A stretch of DNA of 64,000 nucleotides from Liolophura sinensis (Eukaryota > Mollusca > Polyplacophora > Chitonida > Chitonidae). The stretch spans positions 36,935,608-36,999,607 of the forward strand of contig NC_088300.1 of assembly GCF_032854445.1 (NCBI RefSeq), given 5' to 3'. The notes beneath the pieces were generated by a model. The model had not been told where the DNA came from, ran no database searches, and worked only from the letters and a program-made list of their open reading frames with translations. Below, piece after piece: positions 26,038 through 37,969 of the stretch. A program made the translations under genes and the position numbers. Within the stretch, counting starts at the first letter, position 1, and every line of letters starts with the position of its first letter.

Positions 26038-26944
26038 GTAATACAAACACCAGCAATGCACCTTTGCTTTAAATTGATAATTAGACACTGAAGATGACTG
26101 CAATATAAATAAATGCACACTATAGATTCATCGATATTGAAGATCGAATGAGTTAAGTGCGGTTATTCCTTCAGGTAATTTATCTCTATGTAGTTATTTC
26201 TGTGAGGTTTTCCGTGGTATTCATTAAATAATGGGCAGACAGTACTTTTGGTTAGTATATCTTTCACGACGCAGTCCGTTGTCTGTTCAAACGCCAACTA
26301 ACTCACGCGTTAGCTCAGCCACCAAGGGGGTCATTACAGATTTTAGCTTAAACTTGTATTATTTAGAGAAGACAAATGTTGTAATATAGCATGTTATTGT
26401 GAGCAATTTTACGTCAGCAGTGGTCATTTGCCTGGACGGCAAACAAATTTTATCATATCTGTAACGCATATCCTCAATATCCCTGCCGTTGCGCATGTGC
26501 ACTCCGTAGAGAAGTTAACACCCTGGTAAAGGTGCCACATACCGAGGTTGAAAAACAGGATGTTCATGTTTATAAGGTGTCCGGGAAAATACAACAGGGA
26601 AAAACACACATTTTATGTCAAACTCGTTATCCAATGATAAAAGGGCAAAAAAAAATTAAACAAAGGATCAAGACAGCTAATATACTGGCAGTTTGACAGA
26701 GCGGTAAATTTGAAATCTGCATGTATAAATGATTTACAGTGGATACCGTAAGAAGTGTATCGCTTTGGTCGAGCTGTTTATGAGCAAATGAATGGACTCA
26801 TCTAAAAAATGCTTACAAAAGAACATCAGTTTTTTTAATAAAAAAAAAGATTTTTTTCAGAGGAACTATCGATTAGTCCCTCAAGATAACAAGCTAAATC
26901 TACTGATGAAACATTAACTATATAGCGTTTTGTGGAATATTTCT

Positions 26945-27612
26945 GTCAGTACATTGGGGAATATTCCTGTTTTTTGAAATGGTGCCCTGTATATTGGGGA
27001 ATATTCTTGTTGGGGAAATGGTGCCCAGTATGTCGGGGAATATTCTTGTTGGGGAAATGGTGCCCAGTATGTCGGGGAATATTCTTGTTGGGAAAATGGA
27101 GCCCAGTATGTTGGGGAATATTCTTGTTGAGGAAATGATGCCCAGTATGTTGGAGAATATTCCTGTTGGGGAAATGATGCCCAGTATGTTGGGGAATATT
27201 CTTGTTGGAGAAATGGTGCCCAGTATGTTGGGGAATATTCTTGTTGAGGAAATGGTGCCCAGTATGTTGGGGAATATTCCTGTTGGGGAAATGATGCCCA
27301 GTATGTTGGGGAATATTCTTGTTGAGGAAATGATGCCCAGTATGTTGGAGAATATTCCTGTTGGGGAAATGATGCCCAGTATGTCGGGGAATATTCTTGT
27401 TGGGGAAATGGAGCCCAGTATGTCGGGGAATATTCTTGTTGAGGAAATGGTGCCCAGTATGTTGGGGAATATTCCTGTTGGGGAAATGATGCCCAGTATG
27501 TTGGGGAAATGATACCCAGTAGCACGTTGGGAGTATTCCTGTTGGGGAAATGGTGCCCAGTATGTTGGGAAATAGTCTTGTTGGGGAAGTGATGCCCAGC
27601 ATGGTGGGGAAT
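26945..27612. repeat. 39-bp minisatellite, about 17 copies
   Basis: The unit is GGGGAATATTCTTGTTGGGG followed by AAATGGTGCCCAGTATGTT. The ATATTCTTG core is at 27001 and 27040, fixing the period at 39 bp. Copies vary at a few sites (GGTG/GATG/GGAG, TCGG/TTGG, TGTTGGGG/TGTTGAGG). Because 39 is a multiple of three and the unit is low in stops, frames of 177-246 codons are open on both strands. They have no start context or splice support. Confidence 0.95.
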
Positions 27613-29475
27613 TTTCCTGACACAAATGCTCTCTGATAAAGTATTTACCACCTTTCATAGTTTTTTTCAGTGCTTACTTATAGCGAATGCGTTACGCTAT
27701 AACTTTGTCTTACTAGCCTATCCAAGCGTGGCCTACCATTCTTGTTAAGTGAAATAGTTTTATAGCTACGTGAAAAGAGAGAGGTATAGTGTGTGAGACC
27801 CTCGGATTTGAGCCTTATCACAGAACGTGAAGGGTTGACCTGCTATAGGTAAACACATCTCTGCATAAATCTCATATATACATTGGCCTTATAGTGTATG
27901 TTTTAACATAGAAAGAAGGGTTTTGACTGGCTATGTCCTTGTGTACAATAGCCTATCAGAGATACACGCAGATTTCATGGAGATAGATTCATGCCGATAG
28001 GTCACATACCTCTTTAATACCACATTAATGCAGGTGTATGTCTAAGCGTTGTCATACACTGCGATTGTGTAACACTGGTCATCTACACACATTCTGATGA
28101 CATTCGGCATACCATGTTATTATCTTAGCTTTCAATGCCGTGTATCTGGTCTTAACAAGGTTGAGCCTGTGACGGATCCAGCCGTTCGACCTTGGTTCAG
28201 ATAACCAGATAAGGGTAATTCTGCTATGCTGATAACCGCTGACAGGCAGTAACGATGTGCGCATCCTAGGCTTATACCTGCCGGTTCAACTGGGCTGTGT
28301 CTCAGCCGTTGTTCAGAGGCACGGATAAGATTGAATATCCCAGATAACATGACGTTATCACAATACCAACGGCATAACCAATAACCCTGTTTGTCGCACA
28401 AATGCAATACGGTCCGAGGTTATATAACCTTAAAAATGTCACATCCATCACTGTCCTGGAAAATACATTGGGCCACTTTCATTAAGTCTTCAGGAATGAA
28501 GGTATAAACAAAATGAGCTTCGTGGACCGGAACTCTTTGTTCATATAGGATTTTACTTGTTAGATACAAACAGCTTTAGGAGAATTCATGACAACAAATC
28601 AGATTGAGTTCGCCAAGTAATTCGATACTAACACGCCTTTTATGCCTTATCCGTCCTAAAGTCTGTGAACTGTCAGGATGATTTCTTCTACTATGGCCGT
28701 AATAATTACACTGTCCAAAGAATATATGTGTGAATATAGTTCCCCTACCCCTATTCTCATGTTAACCCACACTACTTCTTACATTTTTTTAACAATCACG
28801 TTGACAGCCAGTCATACTTGTTGCCAGTAGTTTCCAGCAGAGTTAAAGTCACCAGCAGAGTCACAGATCCCGTTAAAGAACAAAGTATCACATTTTTGAC
28901 TGATTTAATTCATCCCATAACTTGATTATGCAATCAGTTAGCTCAGACTGTCCGTGTAAGCACTGCAGAAGTTCTTGATAAACTATACTTTGCTGCAAAT
29001 AACGAAGATCAGAGATCGATGAGCTCATTGCTTGTAACACCAACATCTTCCTCTTAAAACTTTCCGCATCGAGAAGTCGACGTGCTTTGGCATTCTAACG
29101 CACACACAACCGCTGGTGCTCTGTTACCATTTACCGAAAAGCTGGGAAAACACATTTTCGTCCCTGCACACGATTGTAGATTTGTATATACATATCGTGG
29201 ATTGGACCTGGAGGACGGGAACATGCGAGCTTCTGCGATTGTCCCATCGCTAAACAAAAGACTACACATTTGCATGCATGAACATAAGCATCGACTATCA
29301 CTATAGACTGTCACTATTAAAGAAAAACTCTACAATTAACATGCACATAGATGTATGTATGGAATGTTCCATTCAATCACCACAGCTATTCAATTTGAGG
29401 ATGTTATACCGGATTACTCGGTTTAATGTTATCACTAATTATCGGACTATTTTAACCTATGATCAGGTTTCTCAG

Positions 29476-29601
29476 TTTGATTTGATTGGTGTTTTGTGCC
29501 GTACTCAAGAATATTTCACTTAGACGACGGCGGCCAGCATTATGGTCAGAGGGAACCGGGCAGAGCACAAAGGAAACCCACGACCATCCGCAGGTTGCTG
29601 A
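29476..29601 (-). mobile_element. SINE, 5'-truncated
   Basis: Reads TTTGATTGGTGTTTTGTGCC, then the AAGAATATTTCACTTAGACG block, then a diverged body to CACGACCATCCGCAGGTTGC. The AAAT tail is absent or lost and no target duplication is visible. It keeps slightly more 5' sequence than the 12- and 17-kb copies. Confidence 0.88.
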
Positions 29602-31023
29602 CAAGTTTTCTTGATGTTGAATGGATATACATAAATGATCTTATTCCCTGGGTATGACCATTTAGGTTAAATAGTGTATATACCCGGTACTAGTCTATTC
29701 GTAAAGGTTTATTTCAATCCATCTAGTATGATCGGATGAACAAGAAAAAAAAGTGATTGTTACTGATCATGAGCAATCTAACTTATACAGTAAATGTTTT
29801 GGCTCATCCCCACTCCACAGAGATGGCCTATACCCCCTGCTCTCTATACCGCGGGGTATGCCCTTAATCACACTGGTTCCTGTTTCTCAGGATATCGTGT
29901 ATCGTGGCTTTCATTCTCTGAAAGGAGCCGGTTATTTGCTAATGTTCTTTTTATTATGTAAGAGTACACAATACCTCTTTAAACTGAACTTTCTGGAGGC
30001 GATCCCGGTTCCAATCGGCGGGTGTCAAGATAAGGGCAGCGTCTAATTGCTACACGGTAGACTCACACAAACCTCATTAGGAGTCATTACAGCGATCTGT
30101 GACTCCCCGGGAGCCATTCCACATGGTACCTCCTGTCACGCCCACATCCAGTAGTGTGTGCGCATGGGCGACATACGTATGTGTATGTATGTATATGGGA
30201 CTATGTAAGCATATAATAACATGAAAGCAACGCCTTAATTCAGTCGTCCTTGAAGGGATTATATGTTCTCAAGCTTACTCGGTTTTAAATTGCTGGTAAA
30301 TGTGTAAGCAAAGTTTTTTGGGTTTTTTTTTTTCCAGTTATATGTGAAAAGCACATAACGACTGGTTTTTGGAGAGAGCAATGGAACATTTCTCGTGACA
30401 TGATTCATAGCATGATAGTATCTTTGAATATGGAAAAGCACAGCGTAGACTAGGCCTACTGATGTGAGAAAAAATGAAAAATTGACGTGAACATAAGAAC
30501 TCTTTACACTTTGTTTCTCAAGCCATTGGTGGGTGGGGGTGAGAAGGTTGGCCTATAAGCTGGACGTAACCTGACACTATATGAGAGTAGGGCTACATCA
30601 GACACATGCCTTGAGTACAGGAAAAAGAAGGTAGAGTATAATTTCCTCGGAAATACTTTAATTCTTTTTCAAAAGGCCAAGTGCTACCAAAGTGGAACGG
30701 TGTCTTTAACACAAAAAAGACTAAATGTTAAAGATCGCATTCGTTATTACCACATTACCGTTCCTTTAATGACCCCACTTGAACCGTTTCCGGGAATTAG
30801 AACAACCTGTCGCCAGCATTCGCTAGGTTCAGAATCTGGCGACTCCCGTGTATGTGGTAGCCACAACAAGTTGGGTGGAGGGGTGCAGGGTTGAACTGAA
30901 AGACGGCTCCGGAAAATCACAAGTAAATCTTTGATGACAGCATCAGATTATCAGTGGCATGGGCCTCTCTTGGAAGAGGCACTTGACAGTTGTCTAGAGT
31001 GGTATTTGTTTTCTGTTTGACAG

Positions 31024-31173
31024 GCATGTGATCGAGGAAACGAAAAGGTAGAAGACTGGATTGGTGCTCCGTCGGCGGATCAAGGCGTTTTGGCCGGGCC
31101 GAATGGCACGATGAACGAGCTGGGAGATAATTCGGAGTACCAAGACATCGCCCTGCCCGCTCCCAGAATGATT
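31024..31173 (+). CDS. KIF26: KIF26-like kinesin, N-terminal exon (50 codons, internal)
   Basis: The acceptor is TTTGTTTTCTGTTTGACAG, ending at 31023, and the donor is GTAAGT at 31174. The exon is exactly 50 codons and open throughout. It starts ACDRGNEKVEDWIGAP and ends LPAPRMI. It is acidic and polar with no recognisable domain and is probably disordered. It ends in phase 0 and joins in frame to the phase-0 exon at 37970 (...PRMI-GRFNSPAG...), which is the main reason to assign it to this gene. The base composition is rich in CpG, unlike the intron that follows. An internal ATG at 31111 could serve as a start if the upstream candidate exon is wrong. Membership in the gene is inferred from splice phase, strand and position. 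The exon itself is well supported by its two splice sites and full-length open frame. Confidence 0.72.
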
Positions 31174-31432
31174 GTAAGTTTTCATTTAAATGAGTACTTG
31201 ACCTTAAAACGTAAGACAGGGTTTTGGGAAGTTGTAAAAGCTAGGGCGATATTTACGTGTAACTTTTTATGTCACTACTTACGTCAGTTCATTCATGCTT
31301 CCTTGAATGAGCCTGGCCAAATATTGAGGAGACCCTTTTCAGATGTACCGGTAGTCCACTTGACAGAAGCATGTGATACACGTTTATCTGTCTTAAAGAC
31401 GTCTAAAAACCACACTCTAGCACAATAACTTG

Positions 31433-31502
31433 AGTGGTGTAGTGGTATAAGCAACCAGCCACGGACCCAACAGGCTGTCTGATGGAAGTTTGAATCTAGA
31501 GC
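31433..31502 (+). other. tRNA-like sequence (tRNA pseudogene or SINE head)
   Basis: GTGGTGTAGTGGTATAAGCA fits an A box and GAAGTTTGAATCTAGA a B box, about 50 bp apart, as in tRNA-derived promoters. There is no clear acceptor-stem pairing and no CCA-type end, and the common SINE body does not follow. It may be the head of another SINE type or chance. Confidence 0.3.
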
Positions 31503-32569
31503 ATTTCACAATAAACTACGGAAATCCTTTCTAACATGTATGAACCGCCAATAATACAATACAGAAATCTCATGTAACAGTGACACGTGACAGTATCTAA
31601 AATGGCAAGCATCTTATTTCTGCTGGTTTTCTTTGTATGCAAATTGAACATCTCTCCATTCAGTTTTATTTTGGAAAGTCAGTTAAACCACATGAGCATG
31701 GGGGGGAAAAAATGATGTCAGAATGCACATGGAAATCAGCACGTTGATATTACGTTAGTCTTTACAACTGTGACCTTTGTTCTGGTCTTGATGTTGTTAA
31801 TTTAATGTTATGACACTTTTGTTTTACAATTTCGCTCAGTTTATGCTTACGAGACAATATAAATTATAGCCTACACGTAAAGTTATAAAACATTTTACAG
31901 AAATTCCATCTTTTGATCTAATAATTGATAAATTAAATTATAGTTATCAACATATAGAAGCCATTATTATTCTACTAATTTTAACTTTATAATCAATGCG
32001 TTCCTTGTTACCCCAATAATTTGTTCACCTAAGGCCTATAGTATTAGTAGGTTGATTCTATTGAATAGTGGATAATTTAAAAATTCTATTCTCAGAGTCC
32101 GCATACTTTTCCGTGCAACACTACATTTAATAACCATTAGTATGGAATTCACATCCAAATGTATCTGTAAATTACGATGGTGTTTTATATATATATTATA
32201 CGTGTATTGTATAAAACGCTCCATACTCACATACTTGTCTGATCCAGCTGTACCTGTATGTCTCTATTGAATTATAAAAGTCTATCAGGTGAGAAAGTGA
32301 TTAATGAGTTATACACATGTAGCCAACAATAGCTCATTGTGGAATATCAAGATTCATGTGGCATTAGGCCTACCCACAAGTGTTTCTGTGACAAGAGCCA
32401 TCAGCCAAGCAATCATACCATCTACTCAGTGTGGCACATCTGTGGGTTCCCTACAGGCAGTCTTCACAGAACTAGGTCAACATACTGACCTACATGTGCT
32501 GACCTAATTAAAGAGACATGTTGGTTAATAGATGTGTGCATATTTCTCTTATGTTATGTGACTGTGTAT

Positions 32570-32611
32570 GTATGCGATGTTATAATAAATGTATGCGATG
32601 TTATAATAAAT
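32570..32611. repeat. 21-bp direct tandem duplication
   Basis: GTATGCGATGTTATAATAAA plus T occurs twice in a row without change. Confidence 0.85.
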
Positions 32612-33870
32612 GGTTATGGCTGGTATGCTGTGTGTATAGGTGCTATAAGTGTTAAAGATAGATTAAACTCACCTGAGTGAGGTAGGTGTGCAATCTAGGA
32701 CAATCCATATCCCAGGTTTAATTTATTGCCACCCCTAATCTATTTCTTTTAAACTGTGTTAAAGTACAGTTACATCAAAATACAGTGACAGCATTGTGTC
32801 TGCCAGCCCCTGTACAATATGGGCGCTCCACCCAGTCATCAGCGTCTTGGGTGGCACAGAGTCAGCATAAACTTTATCCTATCACAACTGTGACGTGTAT
32901 GTAATTTATGTTCGCCAGCTATAGTGGTACACAATGGCTAGTAGGCTATATTGTGTAAGTATTACATTACCACCAGCAATTGTAAAAGGAAAGACATGTT
33001 CACCGATGATTCATTCATTAATTGCCAGGTTGGAATGTGAATGTCAGCATAAACACTATTCATTTTCCTTACCTTTTCCTTTCATTTACCTTTCCGTGCA
33101 GGCATACATACAAACTGAGTAAACTGACCTATTTCACATATCTTCTACCTCTTACAAGAAAATGGGAATGCTAAAAGAGCCAAGGTACGTCAGCCCAGAA
33201 GCTGACAATCAAAGAATAATCAAGTCTCAGAGGCAAATATTCTCTCCCCTATAAACATTCCTTCCATCAATTTTTGGGGAGTTCTCCAAGTTAAAACCCA
33301 AGTGAGCTTGGGACTTAGAAATTTTACATGTATAGTGTGCGTGTGTGTGTGGCGTGAAATCAGCAAAGTAGTTGAGACACACGAGTGGACGATTATCATG
33401 AATTGCGTAGAATTGTCTTTGTATACATGTATAATAAATGTCAATTTGTGTGAAGTGCAGAAGGGAACAGATAGGGTGTGAGGGGGAGGGGGTGTTAAGC
33501 TACATCAGTCATTAGGGGCAAGGTTACTAATCTGAGCTAATGGTTAGACATTTACCAATTAAGTATAGTATACAATGTATGCCTGTATATATATTTATGC
33601 ATATTATTGTAAGTTTTCATTTTAAAGGAAGGAATCTCAGATGAAAACTGAATATTAAAAGCGTATTTGCACTAAGGGAACATGTACAAATTAAACTTCT
33701 CTAGATTTGCTTGTACATGGATTACACTGTTTAACGTGTTTTCTGTCTAAATTAGAGAGTGCAATGGAATTCGTTCCATTTTCCCCACATATTTATCAGT
33801 TATTATTTAATTGTCATGCCTATATGAAATTTACACATATTCTGTATATGTGTAGATACAAATATGATAA

Positions 33871-34054
33871 GTTCAAGTCCAGCTCATGCTGGCATCCTCT
33901 CCAACTGTACATGGCAAGGCCTACCAGCAACTTGCAGATGGTCGTGGGTTTCCTCCGGGCTCTGCCCAGTTGCCTCCCACTTTAATGCCACCGTCGTATA
34001 AGTGAAATAATCTTGAGTATGACATACAACACAAATCAAATAGATAAATATATA
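33871..34054 (+). mobile_element. SINE, lacking most of the tRNA head
   Basis: Starts at the B-box GTTCAAGTCCAGCTCATGCT. It continues through the body (GGCAAGGCCTACCAGCAAC, TTTCCTCCGGGCTCTGCCC) and tail (CGTCGTATAAGTGAAATAAT, then CAAATAGATAAATATA). A 10-bp near-duplication, AATATGATAA (33861) and AATTTGATAA (34055), flanks it. Confidence 0.88.
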
Positions 34055-35070
34055 AATTTGATAATTTTCCTGTAAATTTTTTACAGTTTCCTGTACAACA
34101 CATTAAGGTTAAATACAGCCTGACAAACCGTGTATACCTCTGCAAGTTTTTTTAATAAATCTTATCATTCAGTCATTCAGATAATGACTCATAGTCTTAT
34201 GCATTTTAAGAATTACCTGCATTTTTGCATGACAACTAATTTTTTGCATAAATTAGATGAAGTCATTTGAAATATTAAGTGTGCACTTAAGCCTATGTAT
34301 GTGCAGTGCTGGCAGTAATCACATCAGTTGATAAGTTAGTATGAAATTTTCTTCCACTGAGCTCATTAGCATTATAATCTCTTAATTACCCCCCATTTGT
34401 ATGGTTTGTTGACTTTGACATTTTTGACAATAATTTATTTAGCACAGCAAAACTTCCTCAGATTGCTAGATAAATCATGAATAATTTAATAGAATTAAGC
34501 TGTTGATATTCTCAGGCTCTGTGTAAGTACGTTTAAAAGAAAGCAGATCTGGCTGTACATGTACGTGTGTATATGTCAAGTCTTATACATGACATGCTCA
34601 GTTAGGCAGTGGAAAAGTGTGTAAACATTATTTGTTAAATGGTGCTGTAAGCTGAATTGTGGTCACATAACTATTAAACCTCAACTCTTCATGCACTCAC
34701 ATTCAAACCCAGACAACACAGATTTTTTTTTTTCTCAGGCATATATTTTGCTCCTCAAGGATAGGGATATAAAGGTGAATGTGATCCATATCACAACATG
34801 TTTTGTTACATTGTTGCTACATTGTTGCAATACTGTCTGTGTGTTGCATTAGTTTCATAACAGGCAGGATTTTGAATAAGCTTATTTGTACTTTTTCTTT
34901 GGCATAACAGATCAGTCAAGTAGATAAATAAATAAATGTCTCTGAATGTAACTCTGCACCAGTAAGTTATGTGCCAGTTAAGCAGTGGTTACATACCACA
35001 GGGTGACATGCCCCAGGGATAGACTTAACTAGTGACATAAGTAACCAGCACTATGCTGGCCAACTCAATA

Positions 35071-36505
35071 GCTTTTCTTGACAACTGATGTTACACCGCA
35101 GACGCTTTTCTTTCACGACGAATGACAGCATGTCATATCATAAGCAAAAACATAACTATCATAACTATTAATAAATAACATTTAAATGACATAGCACTTC
35201 TTGACAACCGATGTTCTCCAGCAGGCGGTCTTACCTAGGTTTAGTTTGGCACTTTCACAGAAGAACTCTGCCTCTCTTCTTTCACAATGACTGACAGTAT
35301 GACGTATTATAAGCAAAAACATAACTTTCATAACAATTAATAAATAACAATTAAATAACATAGCACTTCTTGACAACCGATGTTATACCGCAGGCGGTCT
35401 TACCTTGATTTAGTTTGGCACTTTCACAGAAGAACTCTGCCTCTTTTCTTTCACAATGACTGACAATATGACGTATTATAAGCAAAAACATAACTTTCAT
35501 AACAATTAATAAATAACAATTAAATGACATAGCACATCTTGACCACCGATGTTCTCTAGCAGGCGGTCTTACCTAGGTTTAGTTTGGCACTTTCACAGAA
35601 GAACTCTGCCTCTCTTCTTTCACAATGACTGACAATATGACGTATTATAAGCAAAAACATAACTTTCATAACAATTAATAAATAACAATTAAATAACATA
35701 GCACTTCTTGACAACCGATGTTATACCGCAGGCGGTCTTACCTTGATTTAGTTTGGCACTTTCACAGAAGAACTCTGCCTCTCTTCTTTCACAATGACTG
35801 ACAGTATGTCGTATTATAAGCAAAAACATAACTATCATAACAATTTATAAATAACAATTAAATAACATAGCACTTCTTGACAACCGATGTTCTCTAGCAG
35901 GCGGTCTTACCTAGGTTTAGTTTGGCACTTTCACAGAAGAACTCTGCCTCTCTTCTTTCACAATGACTGACAGTATGTCGTATTATAAGCAAAAACATAA
36001 CTTTCATAACAATTTATAAATAACAATTAAATAACATAGCACTTCTTGACAACCGATGTTCTCCAGCAGGCAGTCTTACCTTGATTTAGTTTGGCACTTT
36101 CACAGAAGAACTCTGCCTCTTTTCTTTCACAATGACTGACAGTATGTCGTATTATAAGCAAAAACATAACTTTCATAACAATTTATAAATAACAATTAAA
36201 TAACATAGCACTTCTTGACAACCGATGTTCTCCAGCAGGCGGTCTTACCTTGATTTAGTTTGGCACTTTCACAGAAGAACTCTGCCTCTCACAATGACTG
36301 ACAGTATGTCGTATTATAAGCAAAAACATAACTTTCATAACAATTAATAAATAACAATTAAATGACATAGCACTTCTTGACAACCGATGTTCTCCAGCAG
36401 GCAGTCTTACCTTGATTTAGTTTGGCACTTTCACAGAAGAACTCTGCCTCTTTTCTTTCACAATGGCTGACAGTATGTCGTATCATAAGTAAAAACATAA
36501 CTATA
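35071..36505. repeat. 169-bp satellite-like tandem array, eight main units
   Basis: The marker TTGACAACCGATG (one copy TTGACCACCG) starts at 35201, 35370, 35539, 35708, 35877, 36046, 36215 and 36377. Six steps and the first are 169 bp, and the last is 162 bp through a 7-bp loss. A shortened partial unit precedes the array and a partial unit ends it. Units are highly similar. The first five alternate between two types (CCTAGGTTTAG and CCTTGATTTAG), the last three are all the second type. No protein is supported; the open frame of about 64 codons on the minus strand only reflects the unit. Confidence 0.96.
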
Positions 36506-36624
36506 CTACATCAGTTATTGCTTTGGACACGATGCATCTCAGAGATAAGTGGATGTATTAAGCATTGCTGTGAAACAGGGTGAACTTAACAGTGTGATTA
36601 TGACTATGTATATCTGTTCACTGA

Positions 36625-36672
36625 CAATTAAATTATACTGTGATAATTAAATTATACTGTGATAATTAAATT
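36625..36672. repeat. Short 22-bp tandem repeat
   Basis: ATTAAATTATACTGTGATA repeats two and a half times, AT-rich. Confidence 0.8.
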
Positions 36673-37969
36673 GTACTTTCATGCACTGTATGTCAAGTTT
36701 GGTAACAGATGTGGCATAGTTAGGTAACAGACAACATCTAGCTCAGGTTGTTAGTTGAATTATTATCTGAATTAATGCAGTGCCCCTATCTGGCTAGGTT
36801 TCCACTGAAAAGAAGCACTGGCCACCATTTCTGTTCTTAATTAAGTGTTTTTAATTAAGCGTAACTGTTGGTTCAGAAGAAAACATTTGCACACAAGTAA
36901 GCTGACTATCTGCATTCTCCCTAAGGTACAATGATTTAGAGTCTTCCCTATGCATTTCATTAAACTCTGTGTCTCTGAATTTTCTCTAAAACAGTTGAAA
37001 AAAAATATACACAAATTAATGTTCTTGTGAATCATGTTGTGTGGAAGTTATAAACATACTTTTTGAAGTGCTACCAGTGGCAGACATGATTTGTGTTTTA
37101 TGTATGCGTGAATGTTTAGAGATGCAGTGGATTCATCTAGACAAGATGGTTATCTATCAGAGTCAATTAAAGATCAAAGGTCCATTCAGAATTGCAAAAA
37201 TGAAAGCAATGAGAACAACTGTCAAATTGTTTGCAAAATTTGAATTTCCTTATCCAAAAAAAAAATAAATAAATAAAAACTTTCTTCAAAGTAGACCACT
37301 TGGAGGTTAATAAAATCGTGCGTATTTTCTGAACGAGTTTTGTAAATACATGTAGTTAAACATGGTTGTGTAGTGTACAGATATTTTCCCAGGGGTTTGG
37401 AGAAAGAAAGTGGATCAGTGACAACTAAAAGCCAGAAATTTGGTATTCAAATCTTTGTTATTATTATTTTTTTTACATTAATGACTGCTGGCTCATTTCC
37501 TGAAGATGTAATACTTAAAACAACCATTGTCAGAACATGGAGATTGCATGTAGATTAGCAGGTAAAACAAAAAGCTGATTAAGTCAACCTAAAAGATAAT
37601 AATCGACCCCAGTGTCAAAGTCAGGGCTTTTATGTGACCTATCCTCCCTGGGGCTTGTATATATATACATTTCTTACCTGATTTTATGCACAGATCTAAC
37701 CCAGGAGTAATAAGACTGTTGAATTTGTGTGGTTCCCTAAATTACATTATCTCTCTAATTTGATATTTTTTATGATAAGTATTTCATCTGTGCTGGAATG
37801 AACTCACACCGCATGTTTTCCTCTGACTTTCTTCATAGCACCTGTGCCTTCTCACCTTCACGTATTGATCAATATTTTTATTTACTCATATCCACTGTGC
37901 TGGCCAGTGTATTGATTCTTCCAGCACTTCTTTGTTATGGTTTAATATTTTCTATATCTCTTCTAACAG

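Larger units (their letters stand above)
26038..31023 (+). other. Intron 1 (candidate) of the KIF26-like gene
   Basis: About 5 kb between the candidate first exon and the exon at 31024. It holds the 39-bp minisatellite at 26.9-27.6 kb and one 5'-truncated SINE at 29.5 kb. The rest is single-copy-looking DNA with frequent CpG and no convincing exon on either strand. If the 25.9-kb exon is wrong, this is simply 5' flanking or 5'UTR-intron sequence. Confidence 0.35.
31174..37969 (+). other. Intron 2 of the KIF26-like gene
   Basis: 6.8 kb, phase 0. It contains a tRNA-like sequence at 31.4 kb, a SINE at 33.9 kb and the 169-bp array at 35.1-36.5 kb. CpG thins out from about 32 kb. 36.5-37.9 kb is AT-rich with simple A- and T-runs. 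I see no further exon with splice sites and a usable frame. Confidence 0.7.

Noticed and set aside
26914-27658. 225-246-codon frames on the minus strand at 27 kb
   Set aside because: Same cause: three overlapping frames are open because the 39-bp unit is 13 codons. Not evidence of a repeat protein.
34914-34939. SINE tail
   Set aside because: Only GTCAAGTAGATAAATAAATAA resembles the tail. No other module is visible, so it may be a simple AAAT run.
37041-37268. 75-codon plus-strand frame ending in a lysine run
   Set aside because: It lies in AT-rich intron 2, and the lysines come from an A-rich simple repeat. No splice sites or motif.
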